Of a stretch of DNA of 38,427 nucleotides, positions 30,945 to 38,298 are shown one piece after another. Source of the stretch: Chloroflexota bacterium. Lineage in GTDB: Bacteria; Chloroflexota; Dehalococcoidia; JACQUA01. Every line of letters begins with the position of its first letter. Positions within the stretch are counted from its first letter, which is position 1. The notes under the pieces are model-generated. The model did not search any database. It saw only the letters and a list, made by a program, of their open reading frames with translations, and was not told the origin of the DNA. A program made the translations under genes and the position numbers. The DNA lies in contig JACQUA010000299.1 in assembly GCA_016210565.1 (NCBI GenBank), positions 1 through 38,427 on the forward strand, written 5' to 3'.

Positions 30945-31691
30945 ATGCCAGAGATACCGGAATCCATCGGTCTGACCTTGAAGCACTTGAGGAGGAATGG
31001 CTTTGACGCCAGGTTCGCCCGGACTGCGGACGAGGCCAGTGCGATCATGCTGAAGATGATTCCCGCCGGCGCCAGAGTAGGAGTCGGAGACTCAACCACG
31101 CTGAGACAAACCGGTATCCTGGATGAACTGAGGCGGCGCGGGGACGAGGTCGTGAATCCTTTCGTCCCGGAACTGACTCAGGACTTTGGAGACCCGGAGG
31201 CAAGGCGGAGACTTTTCCGGGAGACGTCAAGGAGGACGATGAACACCGACGTGTTCCTGGCCGGCGTCAACGCTGTGACCGGTGACGGCCGGCTGGTGAG
31301 CATTGACTACGCCGGCAACCGCGTCGCCGGGATGATTTTCGGCGCGCCCCGGGTCATTCTGGCCGCCGGCAGAAACAAGATAGTGAAAGATGTGGAAGAA
31401 GCCATCTGGCGGATCAAAAACGTCATCGCCCCGGCGCATACCCGGCGCCGAGGGCGCAAGACGCCCTGCGCCACGACCGGGAAGTGCAACGACTGCCGGA
31501 CTCCGGCAAGAATCTGCAACGTGACGGTAATCCTGGAAAGGAGACCGGCGGAGACGGACCTGACGGTTGTTCTGATCGACGAGGACCTGGGCTTAGGCTG
31601 GGACCCTTCCTGGGACAATGGCAGGATTGCCAGGATCGAGTCTGCCTACTACGACAATAGCTGGGTCTTTTCGTTTCCGAAGCGCCCTTGA
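30945..31691 (+). CDS. LUD (LutC/YkgG-like, DUF162) domain protein
   Basis: 248 residues from the ATG at 30945; a TTG at 30930 would add five. Motifs GARVGVGDSTTLRQTGILDE, MNTDVFLAGVNAVTGDGRLV and RVAGMIFGAPRVILAAGRNK are those of the LUD domain, found in lactate-oxidation subunits LutB/LutC and in many stand-alone proteins of unknown role. A cysteine group, PCATTGKCNDCRTPARICN, is typical of the stand-alone type and could bind metal or a cluster. No lutA or lutB is present. It lies between rSAM3 and UbiD-D and is probably co-transcribed with rSAM3 (15-bp gap). A part in electron transfer or cofactor handling for the cassette is inference. Confidence 0.85.
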   Translation: MPEIPESIGLTLKHLRRNGFDARFARTADEASAIMLKMIPAGARVGVGDSTTLRQTGILDELRRRGDEVVNPFVPELTQDFGDPEARRRLFRETSRRTMNTDVFLAGVNAVTGDGRLVSIDYAGNRVAGMIFGAPRVILAAGRNKIVKDVEEAIWRIKNVIAPAHTRRRGRKTPCATTGKCNDCRTPARICNVTVILERRPAETDLTVVLIDEDLGLGWDPSWDNGRIARIESAYYDNSWVFSFPKRP

Positions 31692-31880
31692 TCCGGTACC
31701 ACAGGCGTCCCTGCCTGTGAGAGGCTGATTTACTGCCACGCCGCATTCTTCTTAACCACGAAAAACACGAGACGACACGAAAGCAGCGGCGCGCTGCCGC
31801 GTGTCCCACCACGGACACGGCCACGCGCTTTTCGGCTTGAATCCCCCTTAGTCCCCCTTTTTCAAAGGGGGATATGAAAG
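31692..31880. repeat. Mixed dispersed repeats between LUD and UbiD-D
   Basis: Seen here: a GGTACCACAGGCGTCCCTGC copy (31695-31719), a TTAACCACGAAAAACACGA half-repeat (31752-31770), and a TCCCCCTTAGTCCCCCTTTT hairpin half (31843-31873). The UbiD-D ribosome binding site AAGGAG follows directly. Confidence 0.65.
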
Positions 31881-31890
31881 GAGAACACAC

Positions 31891-33417
31891 ATGCCAGACC
31901 GAAACATAGCCAGCCTGAGAGATACATTGGACTACCTGCGGGACATCGGTGAGCTCGCCACGGTCACGGAGGAGGTCAGTCCTATCCTGGAAATCTCCGG
32001 AATCGAGAAAGCCCTGGAGAACGGGCCGTGCCTGCTTTTTGAAAAGATACGGGGCTATCCGGGCGTCCGCGACGCGGGCAACCTCTTCGCCCGCAGAGAA
32101 CGCGCGGAGAAGATTTTCGGGGCGGAGAAGACCGGCGGTGTCAAGTTCAAATGCCAGGAGGCCATGAGGCGGCCTCTGCCGCCGATGGAGGTCAAGGAGG
32201 CCCCGTGCCAGGAGGTGGTGGTCACGGAAAACATCGATGTCATGGCCACCCTGCCCATCCTGAAGCACACCGACAAGGATGGCGGGCGCATCCTGGGAGG
32301 CGGCAACACGCTGATCAGCGGCAAGTACTTCAGAGGCGGCACCCACATTTCTTTCAACCGGATGAACTTCCGGGGCAAGGACTGGTCCAGCATCTCTTTC
32401 GGCTCCGGCAGCCACCTCGAATGGACGGCCTACAGCGAGCACCGGGGGGAGAGGCTGCCGTTGACCATAAACATCGGCACGCCCCCGGCGGTCATAGCCG
32501 CGGCGGCGGCCATTTTCCTGCATCCCATTGTGCCCATCGGCGCTGATGAACTTGGCTTTGCCGGGGCCTTGCAGGAAACCCCCGTAGAGATCGTTAAAGC
32601 TAAGACCGTGGACGCTTATGCCATCGCCCGGGCCGAATGGGTCATCGAGGGATACGTGGACACGAAGGAACGGGCGTGGGAGACCGACGAGGCGGAGAAG
32701 CTCGGGAAGATCGGGGTGGCGCCCTTCTTTCCAGAGTGGACCGGCTACCTGGGCCGGGCCTATCGCTTGTTGAAGTTCCACGCCACGGCCATCACGCACC
32801 GGGCCGACCGTCCCATTTTCTATTCACCGCTGGCCAACAGCTTCGAATGCGACCTCGCCAGCAGCTTCTTCCGGGAGGCCTGCTATCTGGAACTGGCCGA
32901 CCGGATGAGGCCGGGACTCGTCCAGGACGTCAATATCATTCCCGGGATCGCCGGTTCTGCGGGGCAGGTGGTCTTCCAGGTGAAGAAGGCCAGGCGCGCT
33001 GACGAGGGACATCAGAGGAATCTTTTGAGCGCGGCGCTGGCCACCGGGCCGGGGACAAGGCTGATAATCGTGGTGGACGAGGACGTGGATATCTACAGCC
33101 CCGAGGACGTGCTGTGGGCCCTGACGACGCGGCTGAATCCCGGCACGGGAATAGTCCGGGTGGCGGCGGGGGGAATGGGCCAGGCCCTGATGCCCATGGA
33201 GCGGGCCGGGATCGCGGTCCAGGCCAGCGAGGAAATCCGGCACGAGGGCGGCCTGGGGCTCGATGCCACCGTCCCCTTCGAGGGCAAATGGAATTTCGAG
33301 CGGTCCAGACACCCGGTGGACAAGATTGACCTCAACCGGTGGTTCTCCGCCGCTGAGCTGGCGCGCATCCGCGCGCAGCAAAGCCCCTATGCCCGGCTAA
33401 TGTCACAGAGGGGGTAA
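31891..33417 (+). CDS. UbiD family decarboxylase, divergent subfamily (UbiD-D)
   Basis: 508 residues; AAGGAG lies 7 bases before the ATG. The family fold is clear: LRDTLDYLRDIGELATVTEE, GPCLLFEKIRGYPG, AEWVIEGYVDTKERAWETDE and VDEDVDIYSPEDVLWALTTR. It differs from UbiD-A/B/C around the active site: instead of PFGEW it has APFFPEWTGYLGR near 276-288, and the arginine motif is THISFNRMNF rather than GTYR. The glutamate and arginine are kept, so activity is expected, but with a different pocket. It closes the SBP4-rSAM3-LUD set. Substrate unknown. Confidence 0.92.
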   Translation: MPDRNIASLRDTLDYLRDIGELATVTEEVSPILEISGIEKALENGPCLLFEKIRGYPGVRDAGNLFARRERAEKIFGAEKTGGVKFKCQEAMRRPLPPMEVKEAPCQEVVVTENIDVMATLPILKHTDKDGGRILGGGNTLISGKYFRGGTHISFNRMNFRGKDWSSISFGSGSHLEWTAYSEHRGERLPLTINIGTPPAVIAAAAAIFLHPIVPIGADELGFAGALQETPVEIVKAKTVDAYAIARAEWVIEGYVDTKERAWETDEAEKLGKIGVAPFFPEWTGYLGRAYRLLKFHATAITHRADRPIFYSPLANSFECDLASSFFREACYLELADRMRPGLVQDVNIIPGIAGSAGQVVFQVKKARRADEGHQRNLLSAALATGPGTRLIIVVDEDVDIYSPEDVLWALTTRLNPGTGIVRVAAGGMGQALMPMERAGIAVQASEEIRHEGGLGLDATVPFEGKWNFERSRHPVDKIDLNRWFSAAELARIRAQQSPYARLMSQRG

Positions 33418-33436
33418 GCGCAACTGTCATTCTGAG

Positions 33437-33513
33437 AGCTTGTGAAGAAATTGGTTAGTCCCTATCTAGCGAGTTGTCTCGCTCATATCTGGGTTTTCAA
33501 TAAATTCACAAAC
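33437..33513. mobile_element. 77-bp MITE-like insertion inside a dispersed repeat
   Basis: TCTGAG occurs at 33431-33436 and again at 33514-33519. Joining across the gap restores GTCATTCTGAGCGAAGTCGA, the normal dispersed repeat. The insert has inverse ends, GCTTGTGAA (33438-33446) and TTCACAAAC (33505-33513), with one difference. It is AT-rich compared with its surroundings. This is the picture of a small non-autonomous element with a 6-bp target duplication. Confidence 0.7.
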
Positions 33514-33687
33514 TCTGAGCGAAGTCGAAGAATCTTTGGGCATAGGGGGGTTGTAGCCGCTCCGCTTTGCGAGAGTCCCGACAGGTCGGGACAGGTCTTT
33601 AGCCCTGCGGGGGTGGGGCGTAGCGCGCACTGCCAGACACGGAGGAGTGCCGTCGCTGGTGCGCTCGGAACCCACCAGCGAATCGCC

Positions 33688-33770
33688 GTAGGGTGGGTGA
33701 AGCGCACCCCACCAACCCCGGATGCCCGGCCAACCGTGTGCGGCGTGTCTGCGCGCTTCACCCACCCTGC
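33688..33770. repeat. Inverted repeat GTAGGGTGGGTGAAGCGC
   Basis: The arms 33688-33705 and 33753-33770 match 17 of 18 bases, separated by 47 bp. It is of the same family as the 24451 hairpin. The remaining part of the gap between UbiD-D and the minus-strand gene (33520-33687) holds a GTAGCCGCTCC fragment and a GTCCCGAC/GTCGGGAC hairpin; no gene is supported. Confidence 0.65.
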
Positions 33771-33801
33771 GGGCTGATGGCTGACGGCTGAAAGCTGACA
33801 G

Positions 33802-34932
33802 CTACTTCTTGAACAGGTCGGTCAGGATATTCTTCGCCAGGGCCTCGCGCTGTTTCTTCAGGGCTTCCTTTTCTTCGCCGTCCTTCATAGCTTCTATCTG
33901 CTTGTCCATCTGGTCAACCCGCTGGCGGAAGGTGAAGTCGTTGAGCAGCTTGACAGCTTCAAGCAGCGAGCCCAGCGGCTGCGCCTGGCCATCCTTCATG
34001 CCGAGGAAGCGCGAGAGGATCGCCGAACTGGCGGCCGTGGCGGTAAAGGACGACAGTTCCTGGTGCGGCGTGCCGTCAACGCTAATGACAACGTAGGGAA
34101 TGTCCCCGATGTAGGGTTTTCCCTGGGCGTCGGTAACCTGCCCTGAAGCTCTTACTTCGTAGTTCGTCCGGAAGTCCTTGTCGAGGTAGTCGAGGTCGCC
34201 GTCGGTGACGAGGAGGAAGCCGGACGCCAGTTTCTCTTCGCCGGGCCAGTTTATGTTCAGGGGGTCCGAGGTCTCGAAGACGGGCTTGCCATCGAAAACG
34301 GCCTCGCCGGCGGTCCCCAGGATTTTTGCTATGGCCCCGGCGGCCAGTAGATAAACGCTGTACGAAATGAATATCGGGACCCCCGCCGCGGCTTGAAAAG
34401 TGTCGCCGATCTGGTCGAAGACGGGCTTGGGGAACCGGTCGAACACGAGCGAAAGGTCGAGGGTTAACGCTCCCTCCACCAGCGCCGGGGAATAGAAGAC
34501 AATCGGAGTACCCTGGCTGGTCGCGGCCGGGCGCATCAGCCGTCCCCGGGCAGAAACCCCTCCGGCGAGGAAGTTGATGGCCCGAGGTTTGGCATCGAAG
34601 GTGGTGATGCTCTTGACCGCGGAAGTCACCAGCAGGTCTTGCTTCTTGCCGAAAAGCCCGCCCGGCGGATACTTGCCGGTGTATACCTCCCGTATGGTGA
34701 CGGTCATCGGCTGTCCCTGGCCAACCGGCTTGAAAGGCACGGCTGTCTTGCCTTCGTCGGTGAAGCCTCTGGATACGTTGAGGACAGTGAGCTCTCCGGT
34801 CGAGAACAGAACCCGTTTGGGCTTCTTGCCGGTATCCAGGACCCTGAAGAACTCGGCGACTTCGGACTTCTTGTCCCGGCGGCGGAGTTCGTCGCCGGTG
34901 ACGATGGCGCTGCCGTAGATGTGGTACAGCAT
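33802..34932 (-). CDS. Conserved-looking protein of unknown function
   Basis: 376 residues, with AAGGAG seven bases before the ATG, so it is a real gene. I do not recognise it. No signal peptide is seen; the start MLYHIYGSAIVTGDELRRRD is followed by beta-rich stretches (RVLFSTGELTVLNVSRGF, PMTVTIREVYTGKYPPG). One moderately hydrophobic segment (VPIFISYSVYLLAAGAIAKI) may be buried rather than membrane-spanning. The last ~60 residues are charged and helical (RQRVDQMDKQIEAMKDGEEK), suited to a coiled coil or oligomer contact. It is the only minus-strand gene among the catabolic genes and is flanked by long repeat-filled gaps. It may be independent of its neighbours. Confidence 0.8.
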   Translation of the reverse strand: MLYHIYGSAIVTGDELRRRDKKSEVAEFFRVLDTGKKPKRVLFSTGELTVLNVSRGFTDEGKTAVPFKPVGQGQPMTVTIREVYTGKYPPGGLFGKKQDLLVTSAVKSITTFDAKPRAINFLAGGVSARGRLMRPAATSQGTPIVFYSPALVEGALTLDLSLVFDRFPKPVFDQIGDTFQAAAGVPIFISYSVYLLAAGAIAKILGTAGEAVFDGKPVFETSDPLNINWPGEEKLASGFLLVTDGDLDYLDKDFRTNYEVRASGQVTDAQGKPYIGDIPYVVISVDGTPHQELSSFTATAASSAILSRFLGMKDGQAQPLGSLLEAVKLLNDFTFRQRVDQMDKQIEAMKDGEEKEALKKQREALAKNILTDLFKK

Positions 34933-35531
34933 AGTAAGCTCCTTTCCGGGCTAAACCGGGCGCGTGACCGGCTGGCAGACGGCGGAGGGGGGACGGGGCT
35001 CCAACCTTGACAAACTGCCCGGACTTCTGAAAAGGCGGGAATCCATTGCCGCCTTGCCTGATAGATTATACACCGACCGGCCGGTCTGCACTACTGGCAC
35101 GCGGAGGGTGAAAACAGCCTGTCCGTAGCGGCACGCTGCCCCGTGCCCATCAGGGGCAAACACGTATGTCTGTCCGGGTGGGCGAACACACGGGTTCGCC
35201 CCCACGGGTTGTGTCGCACGCACGCTGCCATTGACAGACAGCTTGGCGTTGGTCTATGCTTACCCTGCCGGAGTGGACCTTACCCCAGGGAACACGGCGC
35301 GAGGAACCCCGAGTAGAACAGGCTTTCCAGCCTGTTCCCCGGGAGTGCCCCGCGGGACGCGACAGGCTGGAAAGCCTGTCGTACCTTTGGTCGCAACGAG
35401 CGCCCTTCGGCCCGATGTTGCCAGGTTCACTCTCAGGATTGGCCAGACATCCCCTCCCTCAATAGGGAGCCTGGATGATCCCCCTCACCTTGACCCTCTC
35501 CCACAAGGCGGAGAGGAGAACGGAGTGCTCT
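34933..35531. other. Intergenic region with several palindromic repeats
   Basis: No gene supported. It contains palindromes GAACAGGCTTTCCAGCCTGT (35317-35338) and GACAGGCTGGAAAGCCTGTC (35361-35380), CCCGTG/CACGGG-type hairpin pieces around 35130-35210, and a CCCCTCACCTTGACCCTCTC repeat (35479-35498) that runs up to the next gene. Confidence 0.6.
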
Positions 35532-35969
35532 TTGAAAGATAGGACTGTGGTCACCGGAGTAATCGGCGCCGACAGCCACAGTATCGGCAACTGGATACTG
35601 CAATATGCCCTGAGGGAAGCAGGCTTTGAGGTGGTGGCCCTGGGCATCCTGGTCTCTCAGGAGGACTTCATCCACGCCGCAATAGAGACGGACGCGGCGG
35701 CGATCCTGGTATCTTCGATTTACGGGCATGGCATCCTGGATTGTGAGGGGTTCCGAGAAAAATGCGAGGAGGCGGGGTTGAAGGGCATGCTGCTTTATGC
35801 CGGAGGGAATCTGGTGGTTGGCAAGCATGACTGGGGGGAGGTCGAAAGAAAGTTCAAGGAAATGGGTTTTGACCGGGTGTACCCGCCAAACACCCTGCCC
35901 GCCACCGCGATTGCCGACCTAAAGAATGACATTATCGCCAGGAGGTCCAATTGCAGTACAAGACCGTAA
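35532..35969 (+). CDS. B12-binding mutase small subunit (methylaspartate mutase S-like)
   Basis: 145 residues from TTG at 35532, chosen because GGAG lies 6 bases upstream and the frame before it is repeat sequence. The cobalamin signature D14-x-H16-x-x-G19 (GADSHSIG) is followed by LVSSIYGHG and LYAGGNLVVGK, the three B12-contact segments. The sequence VVTGVIGADSHSIGNWILQY and DWGEVERKFKEMGFDRVYPP match the S chain of glutamate (methylaspartate) mutase, which rearranges carbon skeletons with adenosylcobalamin. The large E subunit is missing from the window. Its end overlaps the next gene by 19 bp, tying it to an enoyl-CoA hydratase, which suggests it may serve a different acid or a CoA-ester mutase. 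Confidence 0.88.
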   Translation: MKDRTVVTGVIGADSHSIGNWILQYALREAGFEVVALGILVSQEDFIHAAIETDAAAILVSSIYGHGILDCEGFREKCEEAGLKGMLLYAGGNLVVGKHDWGEVERKFKEMGFDRVYPPNTLPATAIADLKNDIIARRSNCSTRP

Positions 35970-36823
35970 TCTACGAGAAGAACAAGAACATCGCCACTAT
36001 CACCCTTAACCAGCCGGGGAAGCTGAATGCCTGGGACTTTCCCGGCCAGGGCGGGCAGAGCGACGATTTCTACGCCGCCCTGAAGGAGACCGCCCAGGAT
36101 GACGATGTGAAGGTGGTAATCATAAGGGGCGCGGGCAAGGCCTTCTCCGCGGGGCACGACCTGGACACAGTGGGATTCGTCTATGGCATGGGAACAGGGA
36201 AGCCCGGCGAAAAGCGAGCCTCCCAGCGAACGCGTCTGAAGATAGACCGGGAATGGTGGTACGGGCGCGTCATGGGGCTTCTCTACCATCCCAAGATTAC
36301 GGTCTGCCAGGTGCACGGGTACTGTTTGGGGGAGGGACAATCCCTGGTGGAGATGTCCGACATCTCGATTGCGGCGGATGACGCCCAGTTCGGACATACG
36401 GAGCAGAGATTGGGCTTTGCCGGGACCGGCGGCCCGATGCTGCCGCTCATCTACAAGGTGGGGTTGGGACGCGCCCGCGAGCTGTTGCTTACAGGGCGAC
36501 TGTTCTCTGCAGCCGAGGCCGAACGGATAGGGCTGGTCTCCAGGATCGTGCCGCAGGACAAGCTGGAGGAAGAAGTGAGAAAGCTCGCCGCGGCGCTATC
36601 CCTGCTGCCCAAGGACGGCATCGCCATCGGCAAGGCGGGACTGCACGCCACCTACAATGCCATGGGAATGAGCGGCGACGCCATTAACGCTTACATGACT
36701 CACACCCTGTTTACCAATCTGGTCTACGATGAGGGTGAGTGGGTCTTCTTCAAGGAAAGACGCAACAAAGGGACCAAAGCGGCGTTCAAGGAAAGAGACA
36801 AGCGTTACGACGGGTTGGTGTAA
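35951..36823 (+). CDS. Enoyl-CoA hydratase/isomerase family protein
   Basis: 290 residues from TTG at 35951; GGAGG lies 5 bases upstream, inside the preceding gene. It has the crotonase fold: TITLNQPGKLNAWDFPGQ, the oxyanion-hole stretch IRGAGKAFSAGHDLDTVGF, VCQVHGYCLGEGQSLVEMSD and DDAQFGHTEQRLGFAGTGGP. The usual catalytic glutamates are not clearly both present (HGYCLGEG, EQRLGF), so the exact reaction (hydration, isomerisation, or hydrolysis) cannot be set. It is longer than typical (~260), with an insertion (YGMGTGKPGEKRASQR) near the active-site loop. Translational coupling with the B12 subunit points to one pathway. Confidence 0.9.
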   Translation: MQYKTVIYEKNKNIATITLNQPGKLNAWDFPGQGGQSDDFYAALKETAQDDDVKVVIIRGAGKAFSAGHDLDTVGFVYGMGTGKPGEKRASQRTRLKIDREWWYGRVMGLLYHPKITVCQVHGYCLGEGQSLVEMSDISIAADDAQFGHTEQRLGFAGTGGPMLPLIYKVGLGRARELLLTGRLFSAAEAERIGLVSRIVPQDKLEEEVRKLAAALSLLPKDGIAIGKAGLHATYNAMGMSGDAINAYMTHTLFTNLVYDEGEWVFFKERRNKGTKAAFKERDKRYDGLV

Positions 36824-36849
36824 CGCCTGATGAATTCAAATATCAAACT

Positions 36850-36951
36850 TGGCGTTACTGCAAAAAGGTCAAAAAGCTGAATTCTGGGCGCCTTTTTGCA
36901 TCTGATCTTCTGCCCATTTTAGCTCACAAATGAGTTTTTGCAGTAACGCCA
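36850..36951. mobile_element. 102-bp MITE-like element with 17-bp perfect inverted ends
   Basis: TGGCGTTACTGCAAAAA at 36850-36866 and its exact inverse at 36935-36951 bound an AT-rich 102-bp element in the 183-bp gap between the hydratase and the CoA-transferase. Inside, CAAAAAGG (36861-36868) and CCTTTTTG (36891-36898) pair as a second stem. No transposase is present and no clear target duplication was found. Confidence 0.7.
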
Positions 36952-37006
36952 TTTTTGACTTTTGATCTTCTTCCAGTTCGAGCAAGACTTCATTTCTAAG
37001 GGACTG

Positions 37007-38290
37007 ATGCTAACCCACGCCTCAGCAACGACGCCTCCGGGCGCGAAGTTATTGGAACCATACCGGGTCCTGGACCTGGCGGATGAGAAGGGGTTTCTGT
37101 GCGGCCGGATACTGGCTGACCTGGGCGCCGACGTAATCAAGGTCGAACCCCCCGGCGGGGACCCGGTGCGGCGCTTCGGGCCTTTCTACGGCAATAAGCC
37201 CGACCCAAACCACAGTCTGCCCTGGTGGTTCTACAACGTCAACAAGAGGGGCATCACCCTCGACATCAAGACGCCCCGGGGAAGGGATATCTTCAGGGAC
37301 CTGGCCCGCCGGTCCCATTTTGTCATCGAGTCTTTCCCCCCGGGGTTCATGGACGGGCTGGAGCTGGGCTACGAAAGTCTGTCTATAATCAATCCGTCGA
37401 TAGTCTTCACTTCCATCACTCCTTACGGTCAAAACGGCCCTTACCGCGAGTTCAAAGCCTCGGACCTGACCCTCATGGCCATGGGCGGCCAGGTTTATGT
37501 GACCGGCGACCCGGACAGGCCGCCGGTGCGCATAAGCTTTCCCCAGGCCTACCTGCACGGGGGGGCTGAAGCCGCCGTCGCCTCGATGATAGCGCATTTT
37601 CACCGGAGCGTCACCGGGCAGGGGCAGCATGTGGATATTTCGATACAGCAGTCGATAATTGTGCTTTTGCCTCACGCCATACCGTGGCTGGAACTGAGGG
37701 GCGTGGTGCTCAAGAGGACCGGCGCCCTGCGCGGGGGACTGGCGGCAAAGATACTGATGCGCCAGGTGTGGCCCTGCGCGGATGGCTATGTCAGTTTTGT
37801 CATGCTGGGGGGCGCCTTCGGGGCGCGAAACAACCGTGCCATCGTTGATTGGATGAAGGGAGAAGGGATGGCGGATGAGTTTTTGCTGGGATTTGACTGG
37901 GCGAACTACGACCTGGCCACCGCCACGCAGGAAATCCAGGACCGGCTGGAGGAACCCATCGGCCGGTTCTTCCTGAAGCACTCCAAGGCCGAGCTCTATG
38001 AGGGCGCCCTAAAAAGAGGAATCATGCTGTGTCCGGTGGCGACCGTAAAAGACCTGTTGGAAAACCAGCAGCTCAGGGACCGGGGTTTCTGGGTGGAACT
38101 GGAGCACCCCGAGCTTAATATTAATGCCCGCATAACTTACCCGGGCGCCTTCGTGCAAATCGCCGGCCACTACTGCGGGCCGAGACAGCGGGCGCCGCTG
38201 ATAGGTGAGCATAACCGTGATATCTATGGCAGCGAAATGGGTTTTCCCGAAAAGGAACTGGAAAAACTGAAACACGAAGGAATAATCTGA
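37007..38290 (+). CDS. CaiB/BaiF family CoA-transferase
   Basis: 427 residues from the ATG at 37007; AAGGGA is close upstream and the open frame before it is derived from the MITE flank. It is a class III CoA-transferase, moving CoA between carboxylic acids in the cytosol. Motifs: YRVLDLADEKGFLCGRILAD, GADVIKVEPPGGDPVRRFGP, NVNKRGITLDIKTPRGRD, ITPYGQNGPY, and SDLTLMAMGGQVYVTGDPD, the region of the catalytic aspartate. Full length for the family (~400). It is on the same strand as the hydratase but separated by a mobile-like element. It could activate the acids processed by the cassette enzymes. Confidence 0.92.
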   Translation: MLTHASATTPPGAKLLEPYRVLDLADEKGFLCGRILADLGADVIKVEPPGGDPVRRFGPFYGNKPDPNHSLPWWFYNVNKRGITLDIKTPRGRDIFRDLARRSHFVIESFPPGFMDGLELGYESLSIINPSIVFTSITPYGQNGPYREFKASDLTLMAMGGQVYVTGDPDRPPVRISFPQAYLHGGAEAAVASMIAHFHRSVTGQGQHVDISIQQSIIVLLPHAIPWLELRGVVLKRTGALRGGLAAKILMRQVWPCADGYVSFVMLGGAFGARNNRAIVDWMKGEGMADEFLLGFDWANYDLATATQEIQDRLEEPIGRFFLKHSKAELYEGALKRGIMLCPVATVKDLLENQQLRDRGFWVELEHPELNINARITYPGAFVQIAGHYCGPRQRAPLIGEHNRDIYGSEMGFPEKELEKLKHEGII

Positions 38291-38298
38291 ACACCAAT

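Noticed and set aside
33438..33513. Rex-like operator (TTGTGAA ... TTCACAA)
   Set aside because: The half-sites are about 60 bp apart instead of adjacent and lie at the two ends of an insertion with target duplication; terminal inverted repeats explain them better.
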